The translations under genes were made by a program, and so were the position numbers. Shown here in pieces: positions 1-9,541 of a stretch of DNA of 64,000 bases. Source of the stretch: Sphingomonas sp. S2-65 (GTDB taxonomy: Bacteria > Pseudomonadota > Alphaproteobacteria > Sphingomonadales > Sphingomonadaceae). How positions within the stretch are numbered: position 1 is the first letter of the stretch; every line of letters begins with the position of its first letter. The notes under the pieces are model-generated. The model was not told where the DNA came from. It saw only the letters and a program-made list of their open reading frames with translations, and made no database searches. The DNA lies in assembly GCF_021513175.1 (NCBI RefSeq), contig NZ_CP090953.1:3034501-3098500 (forward strand), given 5' to 3'.

Positions 1-2860
1 CCAGCGCCCGAACAACCGGTCGGCCGCGCCGATCGTGACCACCACCTCGGCCGAGATCGCCGCGCAGGGCGCGACGACGATCGAGGAAGTGCTCAACCGC
101 CTGCCGCAGGTGCAGGTCAATTCCGAGCAGAATTTCAGCGACTCCGAAGGGCGCCAGCGCATCAAGCTGCGCAGCCTGGGCTATGAGCGCACGCTGACGC
201 TGATCGATGGGCTGCGCGTCGGCCTGCCCAACACCGTCGACGTGGGCATCATCCCCACCGCGCTGGTCGACCGCATCGACGTGCTGACCGGCGGCGCATC
301 GTCGGTCTATGGTTCCGACGCCGTGTCCGGCGTCGTCAACTTCGTGCTGAAGAAGAACTTCGAAGGCGTCCGCATCGACGGCAACTACAGCTTCTTCAAC
401 CACGAGAACCGTGCCGGCGACGTCACCGACGCGGTTCGCCGGGCCGGCTTCAACTCGTCGACCGGCATGACCAATGACGGCGGCCGTGCCGATGTCAGCC
501 TGGCGGCGGGCGTCAACCTGTTCGACGACAAGGTCAACATCAGCGGCTTCGTCAACTACCGCAAGTCGGACCTGGTGCGCCTGCGCGACCGTTCCTACTC
601 CCAGTGCGAAGTGGTGCAGCCGACGAGCACCGCAGTGCTGTCGTGCTCGCGCGCCAGCTACACGCCGGCCGGCACGATCATCCCGCAGGGCGGCCCGACG
701 CTGGTCAACAACCCCAATGGCGACGGCACCTTCATTCCGATCAACAGCGGGCCGGCCGCCGCATCGGCCAACCCGTATGACGATTGGGCGTTCCAGCGGC
801 CGTTCGACCGCATCAACGCCGGTGGCTTCATCACCGCGCAGGTCGCCGATGATGTCGAGTTCTACCTCACCGGGCTCTATTATCGCGACAAGTCGTACAA
901 CACGCAGCTCAACCGCAACTACTCGTACACCGCCTATGGCTCGGATCCGTTCCGGGTAAACTGCGACAACCCGTTCCTCTCGCCATCGCAGGCACAGACG
1001 CTGTGCGGCGCGAACGCTGGCCGGGCAGGCCAGTACGCGAACCTGGATGTGCGCTACCGCTTCGACGGTCTGCCGCTGGTGGAGCAGAAGTTCACCAACG
1101 AGGGCTACCGCATCGTCGCCGGCCTGCGTGGCAAGGGCTTCGGCGACGCCTGGACCTATGATGTTGCCGGCATGGTCTCGCGGGCGCAGCTCGACACGAT
1201 CGACGTGCCGTTCGCGCGCTTCGAGAACGTCAATCGCTCGCTCGACGTGGTCAACGTCAACGGCACCCCGACCTGCCGTTCGGTGATCAACGGCACCGAT
1301 CCGAACTGCGTGCCGTTCAATGCCTTCCGCCCCTTCAACCAGGACGCGGCGCTCAACAACTATCTGTTCGGCGGCAACGGTGGCGAGACCGGCGGCATCA
1401 GCACGCGTATTCCGCGCCTGCTGCAGTTCGTCGGCACGATCAGCGGCGATCTGGGCAAGTACGGCATCACGTCGCCATTCGCCGAGCAGGGCCTCGCGAT
1501 CGCGCTGGGCGCCGAATACCGCGACGAGATGGAGCGGACGATCGTCAACGAAATCTACCAGCAGAACACTGGTGGGGAAAATCGCCGCGTCACGCAGAAC
1601 ATCCTGGAATCGAACATCGAAATCCAGGCACCGCTGGTCGAGAACCAGTCCTGGACCAAGCTGCTCCAGCTGAACGCCGGCTATCGCGTGTCGAAGTACA
1701 ACCAGCTCGAAGGCAAGTTCGACACCTGGAAGGTGGAAGGCATCTGGTCGCCGGTTCCGGACATCACGTTCCGCGGATCGTACAACAAGTCGCAGGCGGC
1801 ACCGGGTGTCGGCGCGGCGGCCGATGCGGGCAACGTGTTCTTCAACCAAGGCTTCTATGCCGATCCCTGCGCCCCGCGGATCAACCCGGCCAACCCGGGC
1901 GGCCCGCGTATCGCGCCTTCCGCGTCGCTCGCGCAGTGCCGCAACACCGGACTGCCGGACGCCCTATATGGCAGCGCGACGCTGATCTGCCCGGACGACC
2001 GCTGCACGGTGCGCGAAGGCGGTTTCGGCCTGGCGCCGGAAAGCGCGTTCACCACAACTTTCGGCGTGGTGCTGCGTCCGCGCTTCATCCCCGGCCTGAC
2101 CGTCTCGGTGGACCGCTGGCTGATCGATCTGGAGGACCAGCTGACGTTCCTCAACCCGAACGACTGGATCAACGAGTGCCTTGCCACCGGCAACGACTAT
2201 TTCTGCCGCGGCATCGTCCGTGCGCCGAATGGCACGCTGTCGAGCTCGCCGGCTTCCAATCCGTCGAGCGGCTGGGTCTCGCGTGGTTCGGTCAACGGCT
2301 ACAAGTCGCAGTCGCATGGCTGGGATTTCCAGGGCCAGTATAATGTCGGCCTGGGCGACGTCGGCCGGCTCGACATGAGCTTCAACGGCACGCTGATGAC
2401 GCTCGTCGGCAACCAGGGCGCACCGACCGTCGAAGCGCGCGACTGCACCGGTTACTGGGGCAGCGGCTGTGGCGAGAGCATGCCCACCTGGCAACACCAG
2501 TTCCGCACCACCTGGACCTCCGCCGACCGGATCGCCAGCGTGTCGCTGAACTGGCGTCACCGCAGCGCCATGCCGCTGACCTTCTACGCACCGGCCGACA
2601 CCGGCATTCCGGCGCAGGACCCGAGCGCAGAGCGTCCGGACTATCCGGGCATCAAGGCGTATGACTGGTTCGACATCGCGCTGTCGTTCGACGTGAACAA
2701 GCAGATGACGTTCCGGCTTGCCATGAACAACATCTTCGACCGCGATCCGCCGCTGGTGCCGGACAGCCGCGCGCAGATCGGGTTGCTGCGCGGCAACACG
2801 ATCATGGGCTACGACCTGCTCGGCCGTCAGCTCGTCGCGGGTGTTTCGATCCGGCTGTAA
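1..2860 (+). CDS. TonB-dependent receptor, 5' end outside window
   Basis: Outer-membrane active transporter with an N-terminal plug and a C-terminal 22-strand barrel. The frame is already open at base 2, so the signal peptide and TonB box lie upstream of the window. The visible part begins inside the plug (TIEEVLNRLPQV, then IDGLRVGLP and GGASSVYGSDAVSGVVNF, the usual plug core) and continues about 800 residues of barrel with paired Cys in loops. The last strand has the FDRDPPLVPDS signature typical of this receptor class. The GTG at 35 is internal and not the start. The next gene in the same direction is another receptor. Substrate unknown; a nearby POT peptide transporter makes peptides a guess. 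Confidence 0.95.
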   Translation, partial: QRPNNRSAAPIVTTTSAEIAAQGATTIEEVLNRLPQVQVNSEQNFSDSEGRQRIKLRSLGYERTLTLIDGLRVGLPNTVDVGIIPTALVDRIDVLTGGASSVYGSDAVSGVVNFVLKKNFEGVRIDGNYSFFNHENRAGDVTDAVRRAGFNSSTGMTNDGGRADVSLAAGVNLFDDKVNISGFVNYRKSDLVRLRDRSYSQCEVVQPTSTAVLSCSRASYTPAGTIIPQGGPTLVNNPNGDGTFIPINSGPAAASANPYDDWAFQRPFDRINAGGFITAQVADDVEFYLTGLYYRDKSYNTQLNRNYSYTAYGSDPFRVNCDNPFLSPSQAQTLCGANAGRAGQYANLDVRYRFDGLPLVEQKFTNEGYRIVAGLRGKGFGDAWTYDVAGMVSRAQLDTIDVPFARFENVNRSLDVVNVNGTPTCRSVINGTDPNCVPFNAFRPFNQDAALNNYLFGGNGGETGGISTRIPRLLQFVGTISGDLGKYGITSPFAEQGLAIALGAEYRDEMERTIVNEIYQQNTGGENRRVTQNILESNIEIQAPLVENQSWTKLLQLNAGYRVSKYNQLEGKFDTWKVEGIWSPVPDITFRGSYNKSQAAPGVGAAADAGNVFFNQGFYADPCAPRINPANPGGPRIAPSASLAQCRNTGLPDALYGSATLICPDDRCTVREGGFGLAPESAFTTTFGVVLRPRFIPGLTVSVDRWLIDLEDQLTFLNPNDWINECLATGNDYFCRGIVRAPNGTLSSSPASNPSSGWVSRGSVNGYKSQSHGWDFQGQYNVGLGDVGRLDMSFNGTLMTLVGNQGAPTVEARDCTGYWGSGCGESMPTWQHQFRTTWTSADRIASVSLNWRHRSAMPLTFYAPADTGIPAQDPSAERPDYPGIKAYDWFDIALSFDVNKQMTFRLAMNNIFDRDPPLVPDSRAQIGLLRGNTIMGYDLLGRQLVAGVSIRL

Positions 2861-2950
2861 CCGCAAGCACGCGTCTCGGGGCAGCTGTCCCGGGACGCGG
2901 CCCTGCCGCCCGCCGCTGCGAAGCGGGGCGGCGCCCGGGCAAGACTTCAG

Positions 2951-3006
2951 ACGACCGTTCGCGTGCGGGAGCGATGCTCTTGCATGGGGGCGGTCGTTTT
3001 CTTTTG
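2951..3006 (+). terminator. Rho-independent terminator after first receptor
   Basis: ACGACCG at 2951-2957 pairs with CGGTCGT at 2991-2997, followed by TTTTCTTTT. It lies about 90 bp past the receptor stop and ends that transcript before the next receptor gene. Confidence 0.7.
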
Positions 3007-3029
3007 GCGGGATACGACGCGCTCGCGGA

Positions 3030-3064
3030 TGTGGCCGTTATGACACAAATGTTATAATAAAGGT
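3030..3064 (+). promoter_or_regulatory. Candidate promoter of second receptor
   Basis: A perfect TATAAT stands at 3053-3058 in an AT-rich patch that contrasts with the surrounding GC-rich DNA. No good -35 is visible. The surrounding AATGTTATAATAA also looks like one half of a Zur-type box, but no second half follows, so a plain -10 element is preferred. Confidence 0.4.
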
Positions 3065-3164
3065 CGCGCGCAGCCTGGCTCGGCATTCTTCATGTTGCTG
3101 AATGTGTGCTTTCGCCGCAGCATGATGTCCTGCTGCGATGCAGCACCACAACCCGAGGGACATG

Positions 3165-6068
3165 ATGAAACGATCCTCCGTCACAGCACGCGCCAGCGTT
3201 CTCGCCCTGGCGATCTCGGCGCTGGCGCTTCCGCTCAGCGCGTTCGCGCAGGCCGCGCCCGAGGCGTTGCCGCAGGACGCGGCGGCCGAGAACCCGGAAG
3301 ATGTCGTGATCACCGGCTCGCGCATCCGGCGCGATCCGCTCGACAATCCTTCGCCGGTAACCGTGGTGGACGAAGCGGCGATCCAGAAGACCGGGCTATC
3401 GTCGATCGCGGACGTGCTGCAGCGGATCCCGGCCTCGTCGGGCGGGCTCAATTCAAAGTTCAACAATTCGGGCAATTTCGGCAATCCGCCCGACGGCGGC
3501 GGTGTCGGCGCGGGATCGGCGGCGATCGACCTGCGCTATCTGGGCGCCAAGCGGACGCTCGTGCTGGTCGATGGGCTGCGCTACGTCAACGGCGCCAGCG
3601 CCAGCGGCATCCCGGGCACGGTCGACTTGAACTCGATCCCCGACGTGATGATCCAGCGGGTGGAAGTGCTGCAGTCGGCGGCCTCGGCGCTATACGGGTC
3701 GGACGCGATCGGCGGCGTGGTCAACATCATCACCCGATCGAACCAGCAGGGCTTTCGCGCCACCGCGCAATATGGCCAATATCTGAGCGAGCATGACGGC
3801 GACACCCAGAACTATCAGCTGAGCTGGGGCGGCGGCAACGACCGGGTGCATCTCGACATCGGCGGCTTCTACACCAAGCAGGATTCGGTGCGCGCGAGCG
3901 ACCGCGAGATCTCGCAATTCGTCAATCCCGGCCAGACGGCCTGCACCCAGCCGCCCGGCGGATGCTCGGGCGCGGCAGTGAATGGCCGCATCCTGTTCAA
4001 TCCCGGAAACCCGTCGCTGCCCGGCGGCGGTGTGATCACGGTGCGCAACGCGCCGCTTACCGGCCGCGGCGTGTATGACCCGACGCTGGTGGGCGGCGAC
4101 TTCCGCCGCTTCACCGACGCCGACCGCTTCAACTTCGCGCCGTACAACTACTTCCTGACGCCGAACGAGCGCTATGGCGGGTTCCTGAACGCGCGCGCGG
4201 AGTTCTCCGAGGCGTTCAACGTGCGGCTCAAGGCGAGCTGGGCGCACCGTGAGTCGCAGAACCAGGCCGCGTTCCTGCCGCTCAACATCGGTCCGGACGC
4301 CGGCAACGGCAATCTGCTCGACACAATCTCGGTGGACGTGAGCAATCCGTTCAATCCGTTCGGGATCACGCTGAACTCGGGGGCCAATGGCCAGCCGGCG
4401 ACCTATTCGCTGATCGGGCGGCGGCTGGTCGAGGCGGGGCAGCGGACCTACAATCAGAGCGTCGACACGCTGAGCGTGACCGGCACGATCGACGGCAAGT
4501 TCGATCTGTTCGGGCGCAACTGGTATTACGACGCGAACGCGGTGTTCGGCGTCAACGACGCGCACCAGCTGTTCACCGGTAACCTCAACGCGGCGCGGCT
4601 GGCGCAGGCGCTGGGTCCGGTCGCGCAGTGCACCGGGGCGTGCGTGCCGTTCAACATCTTCGGCGGGCAGGGCTCGATCACCCCGGCGATGCTGGCGTTC
4701 GTGACGTTCGACGAGAAGTCGCGCAGCTCGCAGGAGCTGCAGGACTATACCTTCAACGTGTCGGGCGAGCTGTTCGACTTGCCGGGCGGGCCGGTCGGCG
4801 TCGCGCTGGGATATGAGCATCGCTACCAGCAGGGCAGCTTCACGCCCGATCCGATCATCCAGGCGGGGCTGGGCGCGGACATCCCGGCGCAGGCGGCACG
4901 CGGATCGTTCGACGTGGACGAAGTCTATGGCGAGCTTCGCCTGCCGCTGATCCGCGACGTGCCGCTGCTGCGGCTGGTGGAGCTGAACGGCGCGGTGCGG
5001 CATTCGGACTTCTCCACCGCGGGCGGCAACACGACGTTGTCGGGCGGGGCGCTGTGGAAGCCGGTCGACGACCTGCTGCTGCGCGCGCAATATGCCGAGA
5101 GCTTCCGCGCACCCTCGATCGGCGAGCTGTTCGGGGCGCAGTCGCGCTTCGACCAGACGCTGGACGATCCGTGCACCAGCGCGGCGGGCGGGCTGTTCCA
5201 GAGCAACGCCACCGTGCGCGCCAACTGCATCGCCAACGGCGTGCCGGCGAGCGGCAGCTATGTCGAACCGCAAGGCGGCCAGATCAGCGTGCTGACTGGC
5301 GGCAATGCCGACGTGAAGCCGGAGACCGCCAAGACCTGGGTGTTCGGCGGGGTATACAGCCCGGCCTGGGCACGCGGCGGCTTCGCCAGCGCGCTGAGCC
5401 TCGAAGTCAATTACTACGACATCAAGGTCGACGGCGCGATCCAGTCGATCCCGGCCGAAGTGCTGCTCGGCCGCTGCGCCCAGGACGGCGACGCGCTGTC
5501 CTGTGCGGCGGTGGAGCGGACGCCAGCCGGCTTCATCTCGGCGATCAACGGCGTGCTGCTCAACACCGGCGGCATCCGCACCCGCGGCGTCGACGCGACT
5601 CTGAACCTGCGCACCCGCCAGTCGGGAGCCGGCACCTTCGGGCTGTCGGTCAGCGGCAACTATCTGCTGAAGTACGAGGAGACGGTGCCGGCGACCGACG
5701 GGTTCACCAGCACCGACTATACCGGCACCGAGCGCGGTAGCCCGGATCAAGCCTATCCCCACTTCAAGGGCCAGGCGACGCTCGACTGGGATATCGGCCC
5801 CGTGGCGATGGCCTTTACCGGGCGCTATATCGACAATGTGATCGAGGGTCAGAACGGCAGGTCGCTCGACAGCCGCTTCTATGCCGATGTGCAGGCGACG
5901 TTCCGGCCAAGCTGGATGGGCGAGCGCTTCGGGCTGAGCCTGGGCGTGAACAACCTGTTCGACAAGGATCCGCCGGCCTGCGTCTCGTGCAGCCTGAACA
6001 ACTATGATCCGACCACCTACGACATCCCGGGCCGGTTCGGGTACGCCCGGCTGAGCTACGGCTTCTGA
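3165..6068 (+). CDS. TonB-dependent receptor
   Basis: Complete outer-membrane receptor of about 967 residues. A signal peptide (KRSSVTARASVLALAIS then ALPLSAFAQA) is followed by the TonB-box-like EDVVITGSRIRRDPLDNPSP. The plug carries ADVLQRIPASSGG, LVDGLRYVNG and ASALYGSDAIGGVVNIITR. The barrel ends in the usual aromatic residue (RLSYGF). The start is placed at ATG 3165 because GAGGGA at 3155-3160 is correctly spaced for it; ATG 3162 and 3138 are in frame but worse placed. It is of the same broad class as the partial receptor before it, but the two proteins are clearly different, so this is not a recent tandem duplicate. Substrate not identifiable. Confidence 0.95.
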   Translation: MKRSSVTARASVLALAISALALPLSAFAQAAPEALPQDAAAENPEDVVITGSRIRRDPLDNPSPVTVVDEAAIQKTGLSSIADVLQRIPASSGGLNSKFNNSGNFGNPPDGGGVGAGSAAIDLRYLGAKRTLVLVDGLRYVNGASASGIPGTVDLNSIPDVMIQRVEVLQSAASALYGSDAIGGVVNIITRSNQQGFRATAQYGQYLSEHDGDTQNYQLSWGGGNDRVHLDIGGFYTKQDSVRASDREISQFVNPGQTACTQPPGGCSGAAVNGRILFNPGNPSLPGGGVITVRNAPLTGRGVYDPTLVGGDFRRFTDADRFNFAPYNYFLTPNERYGGFLNARAEFSEAFNVRLKASWAHRESQNQAAFLPLNIGPDAGNGNLLDTISVDVSNPFNPFGITLNSGANGQPATYSLIGRRLVEAGQRTYNQSVDTLSVTGTIDGKFDLFGRNWYYDANAVFGVNDAHQLFTGNLNAARLAQALGPVAQCTGACVPFNIFGGQGSITPAMLAFVTFDEKSRSSQELQDYTFNVSGELFDLPGGPVGVALGYEHRYQQGSFTPDPIIQAGLGADIPAQAARGSFDVDEVYGELRLPLIRDVPLLRLVELNGAVRHSDFSTAGGNTTLSGGALWKPVDDLLLRAQYAESFRAPSIGELFGAQSRFDQTLDDPCTSAAGGLFQSNATVRANCIANGVPASGSYVEPQGGQISVLTGGNADVKPETAKTWVFGGVYSPAWARGGFASALSLEVNYYDIKVDGAIQSIPAEVLLGRCAQDGDALSCAAVERTPAGFISAINGVLLNTGGIRTRGVDATLNLRTRQSGAGTFGLSVSGNYLLKYEETVPATDGFTSTDYTGTERGSPDQAYPHFKGQATLDWDIGPVAMAFTGRYIDNVIEGQNGRSLDSRFYADVQATFRPSWMGERFGLSLGVNNLFDKDPPACVSCSLNNYDPTTYDIPGRFGYARLSYGF

Positions 6069-6109
6069 TCCGCGTTCCCTCCCCTTATTGGAGGGGCCAG
6101 GGTGATTTT

Positions 6110-6150
6110 AGCGCCAGCTGGGGTCCTGCCTCAGCTGGCGCTTTCCTTTT
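6110..6150 (+). terminator. Rho-independent terminator after second receptor
   Basis: AGCGCCAGCTG (6110-6120) pairs perfectly with CAGCTGGCGCT (6132-6142) over an 11-base loop, followed by TTTCCTTTT. Confidence 0.85.
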
Positions 6151-6200
6151 CATTCTCGCGATGTCGCGGTTATGGCGGTGGCTTCCTCGTGAGCGGGAAA

Positions 6201-6248
6201 CCCCTCCGTCAGCGCTTCGCGCTGCCACCTCCCCTTGCAGGGGAGGAT
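6201..6248. repeat. Half copy of the 130-bp palindromic repeat
   Basis: CCCCTCCGTC, a small hairpin AGCGC-TTC-GCGCT, then CCACCTCCCC and GGGGAGGAT. This is the right half of the element found complete at 16968-17097 and 25774-25905. The left half is not recognisable here, although a CCCTCCCC/GGAGGGG remnant lies at about 6077-6097. Confidence 0.6.
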
Positions 6249-6299
6249 CATGGCGGGGCAGACAACGGTGTCATTTGCTGCAACCGGCCCCGGCGATGA

Positions 6300-6356
6300 T
6301 TGCAATTGCAACAACCGCACCCCCTCGCCAGATACATCTATGATGTTGCGGTGCAA
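6300..6356. promoter_or_regulatory. Two TTGC..GCAA palindromes upstream of small ORF
   Basis: A perfect 12-bp palindrome TTGCAATTGCAA (6300-6311) and a related TTGCGGTGCAA (6345-6355) lie just upstream of a possible small gene at 6382. They could be regulator sites. No matching family is recognised. Confidence 0.3.
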
Positions 6357-6381
6357 CAATGCTGCTGTGCGAGGTTTTCCG

Positions 6382-6516
6382 ATGTTCTCTCTTCTGTCGA
6401 TCTATTTCCAGTATCGCCGCCAGGTTTCCGCCGAGCGCCAGGCGCGCGCCACCGTTGCCACGTTGCCGGTGCGGGCTGCTGCCAAGCAGGCCATCGAGCT
6501 TCCGCTCGCCGCCTGA
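6382..6516 (+). CDS. Possible small protein, 44 residues
   Basis: An open frame of 44 codons with a GAGG (6371-6374) suitably placed before the ATG. The N-terminus is hydrophobic and aromatic (MFSLLSIYFQYRRQ), the middle is basic and alanine-rich, and the end is a short hydrophobic tail. The N-terminus recalls the short Arg-rich DUF1127-like proteins common in alphaproteobacteria, but their conserved LsDreLaDIG block is absent, so no family is assigned. A strong terminator follows at 6652. It may be a genuine small protein or a chance frame. Confidence 0.35.
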   Translation: MFSLLSIYFQYRRQVSAERQARATVATLPVRAAAKQAIELPLAA

Positions 6517-6560
6517 AGCTGTGCGGCCGGGCGGCAATGCCGCAGGTCGCAGGAATATCC

Positions 6561-6640
6561 GTTACCCGGCCTTGGGCCGGATCCCGCTTCTTATTCTATC
6601 GGTGAGAGGCAGCGGACCCGGCTCACGGCCGGGGTGACCA
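6561..6640. repeat. REP-like palindromic repeat, inverted orientation
   Basis: Reverse-complement copy of the element at 19611-19690 and 30413-30493. It keeps the GATCCCGCTTCTT and GAGAGGCAGCGG blocks and the outer ACCCCGGCC/GGCCGGGGT arms. It lies between convergent transcripts. Confidence 0.7.
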
Positions 6641-6651
6641 AGGCACAAGAG

Positions 6652-6686
6652 AAAAGGGGGAGCGTCGCCGCTCCCCCTTTTCTTTT
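6652..6686 (+). terminator. Strong Rho-independent terminator
   Basis: AAAAGGGGGAGCG (6652-6664) and CGCTCCCCCTTTT (6669-6681) form a perfect 13-bp stem with a four-base loop and trailing CTTTT. The A/T flanks make it usable in both directions. A near-identical one sits at 9909-9943. Confidence 0.8.
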
Positions 6687-6727
6687 GCGTGCCCGGGATC
6701 GGCCCCGTGCCGGGTTCGGATCCGGAC

Positions 6728-6761
6728 ATAAGAAAGGGAGCAGGGCGGCTGCCCTGCTCCC
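6728..6761 (-). terminator. Terminator of minus-strand receptor
   Basis: GGGAGCAGGGC (6736-6746) pairs with GCCCTGCTCCC (6751-6761). On the minus strand the stem is followed by TTTCTTAT. It is 18 bp past the stop of the receptor at 6779. Confidence 0.85.
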
Positions 6762-6778
6762 TTCCGGGTCTTTGACGC

Positions 6779-9541
6779 TTAGAACTTGGCGCGGAAGCCG
6801 GCGGTGAAGCGGCGACCGAACACGTCGAAGTTGTCAGTGGTCTCGAGCCCGGTCGGGGTGCCGAAAGGCGTGCCCGGCAGGTACTGCGGCTTGGTGTCGA
6901 AGACGTTGTCCACGTTCAGGTAGAAGGTGAAGTCCTCGCCGACATTCTGCGACAGCTGGACGTTGTGCAGCCAGTAGTCCTTGATGTCGTTCAGAGCCAC
7001 GACCTCAGGATCGTTGCTGATGAACGTGTCGCGCAGGTACGGACCGCCGCTCAGGAACGTCGTCTGCCAGCTGATCGCGGCCCCTGCGAACCCATAGGTA
7101 GCCCGTGCCGAAGCGCGGTGCGTCGAATAGGCGGCGCCGAAGGTGCCGGCATTCTCCACCGGCTCCGAAGAGGGATCGCTCTGCGTCTTGAAGTCCAGAA
7201 CGTAGGTGTAGTTGATGTTCAGCGACAGCTGGTCATCGCCGGCCAGGCCAAGCGGCGTGGCATAGCGCAGCTGCGCATCGAAGCCGCGCGACTGATACCC
7301 TGCGATGTTGATCAGCTGCGAGTTCACCGTCTGCAGGATGCCGGTGGGGAAGCGGATCACGTTGTCGCAATATACCGGGGTGTTGGTGAGCAGGCACTGC
7401 TCGACCGTGTAGCTGCGGCCCACCGAGTTGATCGCGTCGTCGATCTTGATGTCGTAGTAATCGACCGAGAACGAGAAGCCGCGCAGCGCGCGCGGCGTCA
7501 GGACCACGCCGGCAGTGATCGTCCTGGCGGTTTCCTCCTGGAGATTTTGATTACCGCCCGTGAAGCCGTTTACGCCCTGCGTGTCGGCCAGCGTGTACTG
7601 GAACGTGCCGCCCGGATTGGCTGCGAAGAAGTTCGCGATGCCCGGGATGGCGCGGCAGGCCGCGTCGGTTTCGCCCGTCGACGTTGCAGTGATGCCGTCG
7701 CAGGGATCGGTGACCGCAGCGAACGTCTCGGACGGGGCGCTGAACAGCTCGGAGTTGTTCGGCGCACGGTTGGAAACGGCGTAGCGGCCGCGGAAGCGGA
7801 CACCCTGCACCGGCTCCCATTCGGCACCGGCGTTCCAGCTGAACACCGATCCGATGGTCGAATAGTCGGAATAGCGCGCCGCGCCGGTGAGGCCGAGATA
7901 TTCGAAACCGCCCTTGTTCGAGATGAGCGGTACGTTCAGCTCGCCGAACACTTCGTACACGTCCTGATTGCCGCGAAGATCGGGGATCTGGTTGCCCGAG
8001 TTGCCGCCGGTGTTGGTCAGAACGTCGAGATCGTCGAAGGTCGAGTCATAGCGATACTCGACACCGACCGCCGCGCCGACGCCGCCGGCGCCCCACAGAT
8101 CGAACAGCGACGAAGAAGAGACCGACGCCGTGAAGACGTGCTGCTCGTTGGTGATCGTCTCCGACTTCGGTACGACCGCCTGGACGTAGGCGGAAGCGCG
8201 CGGATCCGCGGTGTTGAACCCGAACAGGTTGATCGGGATACAACCATCCGCGCGGGCGGCGACGTCACGGCAGACGATGTCGACGCCGACGACGTTGCCC
8301 GGGCCGACGCGAAGCGCGTCGAGCGCATTGCGATAGCGGTTGTTGTCGATGTCCTCGCTGGCGTTGAAGTCCTTCACGTGGCCGTAGACGTAGCTGACAT
8401 CGTAGTTGATGTTCGAACCCAGGTCGCCGCGGACGCCAAGGACCGCCCGCCAGGTGTCGCGCTGTACCTGATTGCTGCGGTTGAACACGTCGTTCTGGCG
8501 ACGGCGGCCGCCGATCGAAGCTACGTCATTGTTGGGATCCCCGTCCGAGTTCGCTGCAGCGATTGCAGCCGCGATCGGTGCGGGGATGAACGCGTTGGTG
8601 ATCGGAATGCCGTACGGATCGACGTCGCGGAAGTAGATGTCGTTCAGCAGATCGAGCGGGTAAGCCTCGATACGCGACGTCGCGCCAACGCGGGCATAGG
8701 TGCCTTCCGCATAAACCTTCATGCCGTCTGCGACGTCATAGTTGAAGACGCCGTTGACGAGGTAGCGCTCGAGCGGCGTGGCGATGTAGCGCGAACCGTT
8801 GCGGTTGAAGCCATAGCCAGGCGTGCCCAGGCGAGGAATGATCGCCAGGCTGTTGTCCGGGTTGAACGAGAAGGTGCTGCTGCCGCCGGCGAGGATCGGG
8901 CGCGCAACGCCAGTGTCGCTCACCAGCTGGTACTGGCCCTGGGGCGCATAGGTGCCCTGTGGCGCGCGCCGAACTGGAGGCCCTTCGGAAGCCGATGATC
9001 GCGCCAGAATGAAGTTCAGCACGCCGGCGATGGCGTCCGAACCGTACACCGCGGACGAACCGCCGGTGATGATTTCGGTACGCTCGATCATGTCGATCGG
9101 GATGTTGTTCAGATCGACCGACGAGTCGCCCGCGAAACCGCCGATGAAGCGGCGGCCATTGACCAGGGTCAGCGTGCGGCTGCTGCCCAGCGCGCGCAGG
9201 TTGACGGTGGCAATGCCGGTGCCGGAGGTCAGGAAGTTGGTGTTGGTACGGGTCGAGCCGATGCCGACCTGCGGCAGTTCGTTGATGAAGTCCGACACGT
9301 TGGCCGCGCCGTCCTGAAGGATCTGGGTGCGGTCGATGACGGTCACGGGAACCGGGGAGTCGACTTCCGGACGCGCGATGCGCGAGCCGGTGACCAGCAC
9401 TTCGCCATTGTCTTCTGCCTGATCGCAGTTGGTCGTCTCGTCCGGCACGCACTCGGCTGCCGGGTTGGTCTGAGCCCATGCAGGCGCGGCGATCGTGAGA
9501 AGCGTGCTCGCGAGCAGGACGCTTCGAATCTGGGTCTTCAT
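6779..9541 (-). CDS. TonB-dependent receptor
   Basis: Complete outer-membrane receptor of about 920 residues. The start at 9541 is chosen because GGGG lies seven bases upstream and a clean signal peptide follows (MKTQIRSVLLAST, ending PAWAQ); a longer frame to 9589 adds an unlikely leader. After a Cys pair (AECVPDETTNC) comes the TonB-box region NGEVLVTGSRIARPEVDSP. The plug has FINELPQVG, LVNGRRFIGG and GGSSAVYGSDAIAGVLNFIL. The barrel ends FRAKF. It converges with the small ORF at 6382 and is separated from the next minus gene by a long AT-richer control region. Same broad class as the two receptors to its left; substrate unknown. Confidence 0.95.
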   Translation of the reverse strand: MKTQIRSVLLASTLLTIAAPAWAQTNPAAECVPDETTNCDQAEDNGEVLVTGSRIARPEVDSPVPVTVIDRTQILQDGAANVSDFINELPQVGIGSTRTNTNFLTSGTGIATVNLRALGSSRTLTLVNGRRFIGGFAGDSSVDLNNIPIDMIERTEIITGGSSAVYGSDAIAGVLNFILARSSASEGPPVRRAPQGTYAPQGQYQLVSDTGVARPILAGGSSTFSFNPDNSLAIIPRLGTPGYGFNRNGSRYIATPLERYLVNGVFNYDVADGMKVYAEGTYARVGATSRIEAYPLDLLNDIYFRDVDPYGIPITNAFIPAPIAAAIAAANSDGDPNNDVASIGGRRRQNDVFNRSNQVQRDTWRAVLGVRGDLGSNINYDVSYVYGHVKDFNASEDIDNNRYRNALDALRVGPGNVVGVDIVCRDVAARADGCIPINLFGFNTADPRASAYVQAVVPKSETITNEQHVFTASVSSSSLFDLWGAGGVGAAVGVEYRYDSTFDDLDVLTNTGGNSGNQIPDLRGNQDVYEVFGELNVPLISNKGGFEYLGLTGAARYSDYSTIGSVFSWNAGAEWEPVQGVRFRGRYAVSNRAPNNSELFSAPSETFAAVTDPCDGITATSTGETDAACRAIPGIANFFAANPGGTFQYTLADTQGVNGFTGGNQNLQEETARTITAGVVLTPRALRGFSFSVDYYDIKIDDAINSVGRSYTVEQCLLTNTPVYCDNVIRFPTGILQTVNSQLINIAGYQSRGFDAQLRYATPLGLAGDDQLSLNINYTYVLDFKTQSDPSSEPVENAGTFGAAYSTHRASARATYGFAGAAISWQTTFLSGGPYLRDTFISNDPEVVALNDIKDYWLHNVQLSQNVGEDFTFYLNVDNVFDTKPQYLPGTPFGTPTGLETTDNFDVFGRRFTAGFRAKF

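Noticed and set aside
3690..5762. 690-codon open frame on the minus strand opposite the second receptor
   Set aside because: It mirrors a clearly coding receptor, has Arg/Ala/His/Gly-rich low-complexity composition and no family match. GC-rich third positions keep the antisense frame open.
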